Below the pieces are notes generated by a model. The model saw only the letters and a list, made by a program, of their open reading frames with translations. It was not told the origin of the DNA and did no database searches. A stretch of DNA of 64,000 nt from Oerskovia sp042887685 (lineage in GTDB: Bacteria; Actinomycetota; Actinomycetes; Actinomycetales; Cellulomonadaceae). The DNA lies in contig NZ_JBHVOS010000013.1 of NCBI RefSeq assembly GCF_042887685.1, positions 1 through 64,000 of the forward strand, read 5' to 3'. Position numbers and translations under genes: made by a program. Shown piece by piece: positions 8,375 through 15,960 of the stretch; the first letter of the stretch is position 1, and every line of letters begins with the position of its first letter.

Positions 8375-8380
8375 TACGAT
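8375..8380 (+). promoter_or_regulatory. -10 element of a leaderless ANTAR regulator
   Basis: TACGAT ends seven bases before GTG 8388. No usable Shine-Dalgarno precedes the start, so the mRNA probably begins at the start codon. A -35 element is not obvious. Confidence 0.5.
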
Positions 8381-8387
8381 GAGGGAC

Positions 8388-9077
8388 GTGAGTGACGACA
8401 ACGCGCAGCCCGATGCCACGGCACCGCTCGACCTGCCCCCCCTGATCCAGCCCGAACCGAGCGCCGAGCCCGAGGCCCCCGCTGCGCCGTCGGGCGGTCG
8501 CCCTGCCCGCCGTGCCGTCGTCGCGGAGGACGAGGCCCTGATCCGCATGGACGTCGTCGAGACGCTCCGCGAGGCGGGCTTCGACGTCGTCGGCGAGGCG
8601 GGTGACGGTGAGACCGCGGTCAAGCTGGCGCTCGAGCTCAAGCCCGACGTCGTCGTGATGGACGTCAAGATGCCCGAGCTCGACGGCATCTCGGCGGCCG
8701 AGCGCATCGGCAAGGCGCACGTCGCCCCCGTGGTGCTCCTGACGGCGTTCTCGCAGACCGAGCTGGTCGAGCGTGCCCGCGACGCCGGCGCCATGGCATA
8801 CGTCGTCAAGCCGTTCAGCCCCGCGGACCTGCTGCCCGCCGTGGAGATCGCGATCTCCCGCTACTCGCAGATCAGCGCGCTCGAGGCCGAGGTCGCGGAC
8901 CTGGCCGAGCGCTTCGAGACCCGCAAGCGCGTCGACCGCGCCAAGGGTCTCCTCATGACCAAGATGGGGCTCTCGGAGCCCGAGTCGTTCCGCTGGATCC
9001 AGAAGACGTCCATGGACCGTCGACTGACCATGCGAGAGGTCGCGGACGCCGTCATCGAGCAGGTCGGCGGCGCCTGA
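8388..9077 (+). CDS. pdtaR: ANTAR response regulator (PdtaR type)
   Basis: The protein has 229 residues. A Pro/Ala-rich tail of about 35 residues precedes a receiver domain with acidic pocket EDEA, phospho-acceptor Asp in VVVMDVKMPELDG, Thr in LLTAFS and Lys in VKPF. A short coiled linker leads to a C-terminal ANTAR domain (RVDRAKGLLMTKMGLSEPESFRWIQ). This matches mycobacterial PdtaR (Rv1626), an RNA-binding antiterminator controlled by a histidine kinase, and its place near polA and rpsA also fits actinobacterial order. No kinase gene is in the window. The GTG start is chosen from the leaderless -10; ATG 8379 is the alternative. Confidence 0.88.
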   Translation: MSDDNAQPDATAPLDLPPLIQPEPSAEPEAPAAPSGGRPARRAVVAEDEALIRMDVVETLREAGFDVVGEAGDGETAVKLALELKPDVVVMDVKMPELDGISAAERIGKAHVAPVVLLTAFSQTELVERARDAGAMAYVVKPFSPADLLPAVEIAISRYSQISALEAEVADLAERFETRKRVDRAKGLLMTKMGLSEPESFRWIQKTSMDRRLTMREVADAVIEQVGGA

Positions 9078-9118
9078 CCCGGCAGGACGTGGCGTGAACC
9101 GGGTCGTGAACAGCCTCT

Positions 9119-9147
9119 TTGTTCGGGACGCTCAAGAAGGCTATCGT
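9119..9147 (+). promoter_or_regulatory. Candidate promoter of the GNAT gene
   Basis: TTGTTC (9119-9124) and TATCGT (9142-9147) are 17 bp apart. They would give a 5' leader of roughly 140 bases before the ribosome site AGGAGG of the gene at 9297. Confidence 0.5.
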
Positions 9148-9296
9148 CATGGACAGGTGTCCAGGACGACGGGTTCGATGATTCGGACACCCACGAAGCA
9201 TCAGTCGATCGATGACCGGGGGCGCTCGTCGGCGGCAGACAGCCCTGCTGCCGCCGGGGTGCTCCGAGGTCGGAGGATCCTACGAGGAGGTTCCAC

Positions 9297-9965
9297 GTGC
9301 GTGCAGCAGTAGTGGTCAGGCCTGCGGTCGGCGACGACCTCCCTGGTGTCGCTGCACTCTGTGCCGAGGCGCGCCGCGAGTCCGCGGCCGGCCCTCAGGT
9401 CTGCCTCTCCGACGAGTCCAAGCTGGTCCGCCAGCTCCGTGTCCTGCTGTCGGTCCCCGGCGGCACGGCTCTCGTGGCCTTCCACGACGACGTCCCGGTC
9501 GGCTTCCTCCTCGCCCGTGTGCTCGACCCGCACCTCTTCAACGACGAGCCGAGCCTGTACATCGAGGCGCTCTACGTGTCGCAGGACGCGCGGCGCCGCG
9601 GGGTGGGGCACGCGCTGCTCACCGCGACCGCCGACCTCGCGGCCGAGCACGGCGCGATCGACGTCTTCTCGGTGCCGATCCCGGGCTCACGGGGCGTGCA
9701 GCGCTTCCTCGCGCGGCTCGGGTTCGCGCCGGCCGCCGGGCACCGCGTCGTCTCGACGTCGGTGCTCCAGCGCCGGCTCGCCGCCGACTCGGGCACCCTG
9801 CGCCGGGGCGCCCGCAGCCTCGAGGACCTCATCGCGCGTCGCCGCAAGGCGCGGACCGACGGTCAGACAGGTCCCGTCGACCTCCGGGCCTTCCAGGACG
9901 ACTACCGTCGCGAGGCCGCCGCAGGTCTCGACGCGCCGCTCGTGAGCGAGCCCGCGGTCCGCTGA
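9297..9965 (+). CDS. GNAT-family N-acetyltransferase
   Basis: This protein of 222 residues has the GNAT core at residues 6-150: the strand IEALYVSQDARRRGVGHALL holds the acetyl-CoA pyrophosphate loop (RRRGVG). The substrate cannot be told from sequence. The C-terminal 60 residues are basic and probably flexible. GTG 9297 is preceded by AGGAGG at a good distance. The gene has its own promoter and terminator and looks monocistronic, placed between the ANTAR regulator and the thioesterase. Confidence 0.85.
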   Translation: MRAAVVVRPAVGDDLPGVAALCAEARRESAAGPQVCLSDESKLVRQLRVLLSVPGGTALVAFHDDVPVGFLLARVLDPHLFNDEPSLYIEALYVSQDARRRGVGHALLTATADLAAEHGAIDVFSVPIPGSRGVQRFLARLGFAPAAGHRVVSTSVLQRRLAADSGTLRRGARSLEDLIARRRKARTDGQTGPVDLRAFQDDYRREAAAGLDAPLVSEPAVR

Positions 9966-9977
9966 CCCCGCCTCACG

Positions 9978-10015
9978 CGAAGGGCCCGGCTCGATCTCTC
10001 GAGCCGGGCCCTTCG
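9978..10015. terminator. Bidirectional terminator
   Basis: A perfect 17-bp stem (9978-9994 with 9999-10015) and a TCTC loop separate the convergent GNAT and thioesterase genes. Confidence 0.8.
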
Positions 10016-10075
10016 TCGTCGGGGCGTCGTGGCAGGGCAGCCCTCCCGGGTGCCCGCGCGCGACCCTGGCGCGCG

Positions 10076-10522
10076 TCAGCGTGCGTCGAGGACCATGCAC
10101 GTCAGGCGTGCGGTGCACACGCGGCGGGCCTCGTCGTCGACGACGACGATCTCGTAGCTCGCGGTGGTGCGGCCGAGATGGAGCGCGGTCGCGACGCCGT
10201 GCACCGAGCCAGAACGCACCCCGCGGTGGTGTGTGGCGTTGATCTCGATACCTACCGCCGCACGACCCGCGCCCGCGTGGACCTGGGCCGCGATCGAGCC
10301 CAAGGTCTCGGCGAGGACGACCGATGCGCCGCCGTGCAGCAGACCTGCGGGCTGGGTGTTCCCGGCGACCGGCATGGAGCCGGCCACGCGGTCCGGGGCG
10401 ACGTCGTCGAGCGTGATGCCCATGCGCTCGATGAGGGTGCCCACGGTGCTCGCGCGCAGCGCGTCGAGCGCCGCGTCGTCGGGGGAGGTGGTCGGGCTCT
10501 CGGCTCCGTACGTGTCAGTCAT
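10076..10522 (-). CDS. PaaI-type hotdog thioesterase
   Basis: The 148-residue protein has the hotdog fold pattern of PaaI/YdiI enzymes, which hydrolyse acyl- or aryl-CoA thioesters: NTQPAGLLHGGASVVLAETLGS carries the helix with the HGG turn and the acidic residue, and NATHHRGVRSG follows. The start MTDTYG at 10522 is preferred over the frame's upstream ATG. It is divergent from polA with only 19 bp between the start codons, so the two promoters must interleave. The physiological CoA ester is unknown. Confidence 0.85.
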   Translation of the reverse strand: MTDTYGAESPTTSPDDAALDALRASTVGTLIERMGITLDDVAPDRVAGSMPVAGNTQPAGLLHGGASVVLAETLGSIAAQVHAGAGRAAVGIEINATHHRGVRSGSVHGVATALHLGRTTASYEIVVVDDEARRVCTARLTCMVLDAR

Positions 10523-10528
10523 AGCGGA

Positions 10529-10534
10529 TAGGTT
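10529..10534 (+). promoter_or_regulatory. -10 element of leaderless polA
   Basis: TAGGTT ends seven bases before GTG 10542, the same geometry as upstream of the ANTAR regulator. It lies within the short divergent gap shared with the thioesterase gene. Confidence 0.5.
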
Positions 10535-10541
10535 TGCACTC

Positions 10542-13220
10542 GTGACCACCACTGCGCGACCTCGCCTCCTGCTGATCGACGGACACTCGATGGCCTACCG
10601 GGCCTATTTCGCCCTGCCGGTCGAGAAGTTCTCGACGACGACCGGGCAGTCGACGAACGCCGTCTACGGGTTCACGTCGATGCTGACGAACCTGCTGCGC
10701 GACGAGAAGCCGACGCACGTCGCGGTCGCGTTCGACGCGGGCCGCGCGTCGTTCCGCACCGAGGTCCTGCCGACGTACAAGGGCACGCGCGACGCGAGCC
10801 CCGAGCCCTTCAAGGGCCAGGTCCCGCTCATCAAGGACATCCTCGCGACGCTCAACATCCCGGTGCTGCAGAAGGAGAACTTCGAGGCGGACGACATCTT
10901 CGCGACGCTCGCGACGCAGGCCGCGGCCGTGGGCATGGAGGTCCTGGTCTGCTCGGGGGACCGGGACTCGTTCCAGCTCGTCAGCGAGGACGTGACGGTG
11001 CTCTACCCCAAGGTCGGTGTCTCGACGCTCGCTCGCATGACCCCGGACGCGGTCCTGGAGAAGTACGGCGTCCCGCCCGAGCGCTACCCGGACCTCGCGG
11101 CCCTGGTGGGGGAGACGAGCGACAACCTCCCCGGGATCCCGGGCGTGGGCCCCAAGACGGCCGCCAAGTGGATCAACGCGTACGACGGCCTGGACGGCGT
11201 GCTCGCCTCGGCCGACAAGATCACGGGCAAGGCGGGGGAGAACCTGCGGGCGAACCTCGACCAGGTGCGCCTCAACCGCCGGCTCAACGCCCTGCTGACG
11301 GACATGGAGCTCCCGCTCGGCCCCGACGACCTGCTGGCCCAGCCCTGGGACCGCGAGGCCATGCACCGCGTGTTCGACGCGCTGGAGTTCACGGCCCTGC
11401 GCGAGCGTCTCTTCGCGCTCGCCCCCGAGGGCGAGGAGGACGTCGAGGAGGGTTTCGACGTGTCGCTCGCCACGCTCGGGCAGGGCGAGCTCGGCGCGTG
11501 GCTCACGGCCCGCAAGGAGCGCCCGGTCGGCCTCGTGGTCGCGGGCAAGGCCGCCCCGGTGGGCGGCGACGCGTGGTCGCTCGCGGTGGCGGACGACGGC
11601 GCCGCAGCGGTGGCGGTGGACCTCGCCGACGTCGCGGTCGTCGACGAGCAGGCTCTGTCGGCGTGGCTCGCGGACGCCGACGCACCCAAGGTGGTGCACG
11701 GGGCGAAGGCCACGTGGCACGAGCTCGCGTCGCGAGGGTTCGACCTACGGGGCGTCGTGTTCGACACCGAGCTCGCGGCCTACCTGTGCCACCCCGACCA
11801 GCGCGGCTACGACCTGGGTGACCTCGCGATCCGGCACCTCAAGCGCGAGCTGCGCGTCGAGGAGGTCGACGAGCCCCAGGGTGCGCTCGACCTGTCGCTC
11901 GACGGCTCGGGCGAGGACAAGCGGGACGCCGTGCGGGCCACCGGCGTCCTCGACCTCTCGGAGGTCCTCGTGGGCGAGCTGCGCGACCGCGGCGCGGACC
12001 ACCTGCTCAAGGACCTCGAGCTGCCGCTCGTCGACGTGCTCGCCCGCATGGAGTCGCGCGGCATCGCCGCGGACGTCGAGTACCTCACCGAGCTCGAGAA
12101 GCACTTCGGCGAGCTCGTGGCCACCGCCGCCTCCGAGGCCTACGACGTGATCGGTCGCGAGGTGAACCTGGGCTCGCCCAAGCAGCTCCAGGAGGTCCTG
12201 TTCGACCAGCTGGGCATGCCCAAGACCAAGAAGATCAAGACCGGCTACACGACGGACGCCTCGGCCCTCGCGGACCTGTTCGCCAAGACGGGACACCCGT
12301 TCCTCGAGCACCTGCTCGCGCACCGCGACGCCACGCGCCTGCGCCAGACGGTCGAGGGCCTGCTCAAGTCCGTCGCCTCCGACGGGCGCATCCACACGAC
12401 GTTCCAGCAGACCATCGCGGCGACGGGGCGGCTGAGCTCGACCGACCCGAACCTGCAGAACATCCCCATCCGCACCGAGGCGGGCCGCCGGATCCGTCGC
12501 GCGTTCGTCGTCGGGGAGGGCTACGAGACGCTGCTGACCGCGGACTACAGCCAGATCGAGATGCGCATCATGGCGCACCTGTCGGGAGACGAGGGCCTCA
12601 TCGAGGCGTTCCGCTCGGGCGAGGACCTGCACAGCTACGTGGGCTCGCGCGTGTTCGACGTCCCGACCGACCAGGTCACCCCGGCCATGCGCTCCAAGAT
12701 CAAGGCCATGTCCTACGGCCTGGCCTACGGGCTGTCGTCGTTCGGCCTCTCGCAGCAGCTGAACATCTCCGTCGGGGAGGCCGCAGGCCTCATGGAGGAC
12801 TACTTCGAGCGCTTCGGCGGCGTGCGCGACTACCTCACGGGTGTCGTCGACGAGGCCCGGGTCACGGGCTACACCGCGACCATCCTGGGGCGTCGCCGCT
12901 ACCTGCCCGACCTCACGAGCGACAACCGCCAGCGCCGCGACATGGCCGAGCGCATGGCGCTCAACGCCCCCATCCAGGGCAGCGCGGCCGACATCATCAA
13001 GGTCGCGATGCTGGGCGTCCAGCGCGCGCTCGACGCGCAGGACCTGCGCTCGCGCCTGCTCCTGCAGGTCCACGACGAGCTCGTGGTCGAGGTCGCGGCG
13101 GGGGAGCGTGACGCCGTCGAGGAGCTCCTGCGCCGCGAGATGGGCGCCGCGGCCGACCTCTCGGTGCCGCTGGACGTCTCGGTGGGGGCAGGGCGCACCT
13201 GGCACGACGCGGGCCACTGA
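10542..13220 (+). CDS. polA: DNA polymerase I
   Basis: This protein of 892 residues fills gaps and removes primers in replication and repair. The N-terminal third is the 5'-3' nuclease (LLLIDGHSMAYRAYFALP, CSGDRDSFQLV). The middle is a 3'-5' exonuclease-like domain that looks degenerate, as in other actinobacterial PolA proteins, so proofreading is doubtful. The polymerase domain holds motif A with Asp668 (LLTADYSQIEMR), motif B (MRSKIKAMSYGLAYG) and motif C with Asp845 (QVHDELVVE). GTG 10542 is chosen because the mature family sequence begins there and a -10 sits seven bases upstream; longer frames add unrelated residues. Confidence 0.96.
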   Translation: MTTTARPRLLLIDGHSMAYRAYFALPVEKFSTTTGQSTNAVYGFTSMLTNLLRDEKPTHVAVAFDAGRASFRTEVLPTYKGTRDASPEPFKGQVPLIKDILATLNIPVLQKENFEADDIFATLATQAAAVGMEVLVCSGDRDSFQLVSEDVTVLYPKVGVSTLARMTPDAVLEKYGVPPERYPDLAALVGETSDNLPGIPGVGPKTAAKWINAYDGLDGVLASADKITGKAGENLRANLDQVRLNRRLNALLTDMELPLGPDDLLAQPWDREAMHRVFDALEFTALRERLFALAPEGEEDVEEGFDVSLATLGQGELGAWLTARKERPVGLVVAGKAAPVGGDAWSLAVADDGAAAVAVDLADVAVVDEQALSAWLADADAPKVVHGAKATWHELASRGFDLRGVVFDTELAAYLCHPDQRGYDLGDLAIRHLKRELRVEEVDEPQGALDLSLDGSGEDKRDAVRATGVLDLSEVLVGELRDRGADHLLKDLELPLVDVLARMESRGIAADVEYLTELEKHFGELVATAASEAYDVIGREVNLGSPKQLQEVLFDQLGMPKTKKIKTGYTTDASALADLFAKTGHPFLEHLLAHRDATRLRQTVEGLLKSVASDGRIHTTFQQTIAATGRLSSTDPNLQNIPIRTEAGRRIRRAFVVGEGYETLLTADYSQIEMRIMAHLSGDEGLIEAFRSGEDLHSYVGSRVFDVPTDQVTPAMRSKIKAMSYGLAYGLSSFGLSQQLNISVGEAAGLMEDYFERFGGVRDYLTGVVDEARVTGYTATILGRRRYLPDLTSDNRQRRDMAERMALNAPIQGSAADIIKVAMLGVQRALDAQDLRSRLLLQVHDELVVEVAAGERDAVEELLRREMGAAADLSVPLDVSVGAGRTWHDAGH

Positions 13221-13270
13221 GCCCCTGCCGGACGCTGGGAGGGCAGGACGCACCGGCACCCGGCCGTCGC

Positions 13271-13501
13271 TCACGACCGAGCGAAGCGCGAACCGCCGTA
13301 CTTCTTGTGGACGGCTTGGCGGCTGACCCCGAGGATCGTCGCGATGGCGGCCCAGGAGATGCCCCGCGACCGTGCACGCCGGACCACCAGCGCCTCGCGC
13401 CGGTCGGCCTCGTGCCGCAGGTCGCGCAGCGCCGCGAGGGCGCGCAGCGGGTCGTCGTCGTCGGCCGCGCGGACGAGCGTCGTCATGTCGGGCTCCTTCA
13501 T
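13271..13501 (-). CDS. Small helix-turn-helix regulator
   Basis: The 76-residue protein has an Asp-rich N-terminus, a helical middle (LRDLRHEADRREALVVRRARSRG) and a C-terminal helix-turn-helix (ISWAAIATILGVSRQAVHKKYG) that should bind DNA. Two starts are possible: ATG 13501 (GGAGG upstream) and ATG 13486 (AAGGAG upstream), both well spaced. Its promoter is covered by two identical palindromic half-site pairs (13537-13579), so autoregulation is likely. Targets elsewhere are unknown. It converges with polA. Confidence 0.8.
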   Translation of the reverse strand: MKEPDMTTLVRAADDDDPLRALAALRDLRHEADRREALVVRRARSRGISWAAIATILGVSRQAVHKKYGGSRFARS

Positions 13502-13536
13502 CGGATGTCCTCCGGTCGGGTGGCACAAGCCACTCT

Positions 13537-13579
13537 GTCAACATAGGTTGACGCGTCAGCCTAGTCAACCCATGTTGAC
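13537..13579 (-). promoter_or_regulatory. Promoter embedded in two GTCAAC-N4-GTTGAC operators
   Basis: Palindromes at 13537-13552 and 13564-13579 share arms GTCAAC/GTTGAC with 4-base centres and lie 27 bp apart. On the minus strand they provide a -35 (TTGACT) and a -10 (TATGTT) with exactly 17 bp between. A repressor bound at both would block RNA polymerase. The 76-residue HTH protein transcribed from here is the obvious candidate. Confidence 0.75.
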
Positions 13580-13634
13580 GCCCCGACGCCAGGCGGCGCG
13601 GCGCCCCGCGCCGCTTGCCGCCTGCCGCCTGCAC

Positions 13635-13659
13635 CGTCGGCGCCGAGTCGGCGCCGACG
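13635..13659 (-). terminator. Terminator of the methyltransferase gene
   Basis: A 12-base arm CGTCGGCGCCGA and its complement are separated by one base, directly after the methyltransferase stop on the minus strand. Confidence 0.55.
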
Positions 13660-13662
13660 GCC

Positions 13663-14472
13663 TCATGTCGCCCGGCGCGTCCGGAAGATCGCCGTGCCCG
13701 GCAGGTACGCCCCGCGGACCGGCCCCCAGCCTCCCCAGACCTCCTGGTTGTCGGCGGGCCACTCGGGCTCGACCACGTCCTCGACCACGAGCCCGGCGGC
13801 CACGACCTCGCGCACGTGGTCACCGAACGTCCGGTGGTACTCGGCGTAGGTCACGCGTCCGGCCGTGTCGGTCTCCACGTAGGGGCGTCGGTCGAAGTAC
13901 GAGCGGTTCGCCGTCAGCCCGTGCTCGCTCGGGTCGTCGGGAAAGGCCCAGCGTGAGGGGTGGGTCACGGAGAACACCCACGCGCCGCCGGGGCGCAGGA
14001 CGCGAGCGGCCTCCCGGTGGATCGCGGCGGCGTCGGGCACGAAGGGGATCGCGCCGAACGACGTGAACACGACGTCGAAGCTCGCGTCCGCGAACGGGAG
14101 TCTGCGTGCGTCCGCCTGGACGAGCGGCACGGCGACTCCCGTCGCGGCGTCGAGCCGCGCCCCTGTGGCGAGCATGCCGCCCGACACGTCGGTCGCGACC
14201 ACCTCGACGCCTCGTGACGCCAGCCAGCGCGAGCACTGTGCCGCGCCTGCCCCGATCTCGAGCACGCGGCGGCCGTCCAGGTCGCCGAGGAGGTGCGCCT
14301 CGGACTCGCGCAGCCCCTCGGGGCACCAGCAGAAGTCGACCGCCCCGAGGAAGTCGCCGTGCTCGTCGAGGTACTCCTCGGCGTTGGCGTCCCACCATGT
14401 GCGGCCTGCGGCTCCGCCCTGCTCGGCAGGCACGTCGCGGTATCCGACCGACCCGATCGTCTCATCCGTCAT
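13663..14472 (-). CDS. SAM-dependent class I methyltransferase
   Basis: The 269-residue protein has the Rossmann methyltransferase pattern: motif I VLEIGAGAAQCSRWLA, an acidic end of strand 2 (VVATDVSGGML), motif II FDVVFTSFGAIPF and motif III EAARVLRPGGAWVFSVTHP. It transfers a methyl group from S-adenosylmethionine to an unknown small molecule; the sequence places it in the broad Methyltransf_11 class. The Trp-rich C-terminus (EWPADNQEVWGGWGP) may shape the substrate pocket. ATG 14472 has GACGAT six bases upstream, consistent with a leaderless start. It is divergent from pfkA. Confidence 0.85.
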   Translation of the reverse strand: MTDETIGSVGYRDVPAEQGGAAGRTWWDANAEEYLDEHGDFLGAVDFCWCPEGLRESEAHLLGDLDGRRVLEIGAGAAQCSRWLASRGVEVVATDVSGGMLATGARLDAATGVAVPLVQADARRLPFADASFDVVFTSFGAIPFVPDAAAIHREAARVLRPGGAWVFSVTHPSRWAFPDDPSEHGLTANRSYFDRRPYVETDTAGRVTYAEYHRTFGDHVREVVAAGLVVEDVVEPEWPADNQEVWGGWGPVRGAYLPGTAIFRTRRAT

Positions 14473-14603
14473 GCATCCATCGTCTCGCGAGGAGGGTCGT
14501 TCCGCGGCATCGCCCCAGGTGATCGATAGGGTGGGGGCTGGTCGGTCGAGCGATGGCGCTGGTCCGCCTTCCGACGATCACTCATCACGAGACGAGGTTC
14601 GAG

Positions 14604-15629
14604 TTGCGCATCGGTCTGCTCACAGGTGGCGGGGACTGCCCCGGTTTGAACGCGGCCATCAGGGCCGTCGTCAAGCAGGGGATGGGCGAGTACGGACACA
14701 CCATCATCGGGTTCCGCAACGGCTGGAAGGGTGTCGTCGACGGCGACATCATCCCGCTCGGGCGCCAGGACATCCGCAACGTGCTGCCCGTGGGAGGGAC
14801 GCTCCTGGGGACCGCGCGCTTCCACCCGCACTCTTCCGACGGCGGGATCGACGCCGTGCTCGCGACGGTCGAGGCCGAGCGTCTCGACGCGATGATCTGC
14901 ATCGGCGGTGACGGCACGCTGCACGCCGCGAGCAAGGTCGCGGACGCGGGCGTCAACATCGTCGCGATCCCCAAGACGATCGACAACGACGTGGAGGGCA
15001 CCGACCTGTCGATCGGCTTCCACACGGCGGTCAACATCGCGACCGAGGCGATCGACCGCGTCCACACGACCGCGGAGAGCCACAACCGCGTCATGGTCGT
15101 CGAGGTCATGGGGCGTCATGCGGGCTGGATCGCCGTGAACGCCGGCATCGCCGGTGGTGCCGAGGTCGTGCTCGCCCCCGAGGACCCGTTCGACATGGAC
15201 GCCATCGAGAAGTTCCTGCGCCACCGTCACCGGGCGCACGCCAACTTCTCGATCGTGGTCGTCGCGGAGGGGGCCGTGCCGCGCGAGGGCAGCAGCATGA
15301 ACTTCACGCAGGAGCTCGGCAAGTACGGCGAGATCATCGCCGGCTCGATCGGCGAGCGCGTCTCGGCCGAGATCGCCCGCCGCACCGGGTTCGACACGCG
15401 GCTGACCGTGCTCGGCCACGTCCAGCGCGGCGGGGAGCCGACCCCGACGGACCGTATCCTCGGCAGCCGGTTCGGCGTGGCCGCGGTCGACGCGATCTCG
15501 CGGGGCGAGTCGAAGGTCATGACCGCGCTGCGAGGGGAGAGCGTCGTGCTCGTCCCGCTCGACGAGATCGCCGGCAAGGTCAAGCACGTCCCCGCCGAGC
15601 TGCTGCGGGTCGCGCACGCCCTGTCCTGA
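14604..15629 (+). CDS. pfkA: 6-phosphofructokinase
   Basis: This 341-residue enzyme phosphorylates fructose 6-phosphate in glycolysis. It starts MRIGLLTGGGDCPGLNAAI, shows GGDGT and PKTIDND at the active site, and MGRHAGWIAVNAGIAGGAE and HVQRGGEPTPTDR later. Gly in GGDGT favours ATP as donor, while the Lys in PKTIDND is the residue seen in PPi-using relatives. This mixed set is typical of actinobacterial ATP-dependent PfkA. TTG 14604 is chosen over ATG 14553 because family members begin at MRIG, and GACGAGG precedes it. A candidate -10 (TAGGGT) lies at 14527-14532. Confidence 0.92.
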   Translation: MRIGLLTGGGDCPGLNAAIRAVVKQGMGEYGHTIIGFRNGWKGVVDGDIIPLGRQDIRNVLPVGGTLLGTARFHPHSSDGGIDAVLATVEAERLDAMICIGGDGTLHAASKVADAGVNIVAIPKTIDNDVEGTDLSIGFHTAVNIATEAIDRVHTTAESHNRVMVVEVMGRHAGWIAVNAGIAGGAEVVLAPEDPFDMDAIEKFLRHRHRAHANFSIVVVAEGAVPREGSSMNFTQELGKYGEIIAGSIGERVSAEIARRTGFDTRLTVLGHVQRGGEPTPTDRILGSRFGVAAVDAISRGESKVMTALRGESVVLVPLDEIAGKVKHVPAELLRVAHALS

Positions 15630-15660
15630 CCTGCGCTCCCGCCTCGGCGGTGCACGCGAG

Positions 15661-15691
15661 ACGGCCGCCCGTGGACCCCGCGGGCGGCCGT
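15661..15691 (+). terminator. Terminator of pfkA
   Basis: A perfect 11-bp stem ACGGCCGCCCG / CGGGCGGCCGT with a 9-base loop lies 32 bases after the pfkA stop. Confidence 0.7.
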
Positions 15692-15758
15692 CGTGCGTCC
15701 CGGATCGGAGCATCGGGACGGCGGGCGGGTGAGAGCGCGTGCACCGGTCCGGCTCCCT

Positions 15759-15788
15759 TTGACCGCGTCGCCTTTCCATCGATAGGAT
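15759..15788 (+). promoter_or_regulatory. Promoter of rpsA
   Basis: TTGACC (15759-15764) and TAGGAT (15783-15788) are spaced 18 bp, close to a housekeeping sigma consensus. The leader to ATG 15961 is about 165 bases, unlike the leaderless neighbours, and leaves room for autogenous control by S1. I see no defined structure in it. Confidence 0.6.
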
Positions 15789-15960
15789 GTCTGACGGTGC
15801 AGTGCGCCTACCGCCCTACCTCCTGCCTGAGACGTGACGCGTCCGTCGTGTTCGTCGTGGCGGGGCCGTTCCGTGCTCGGAGCGGAGGTCACCGGTGGTG
15901 ACCACCACAGCAGCATCCCTATCCGAACTACTTCCTGTCCGCATCGGAGCATCGAACTCA

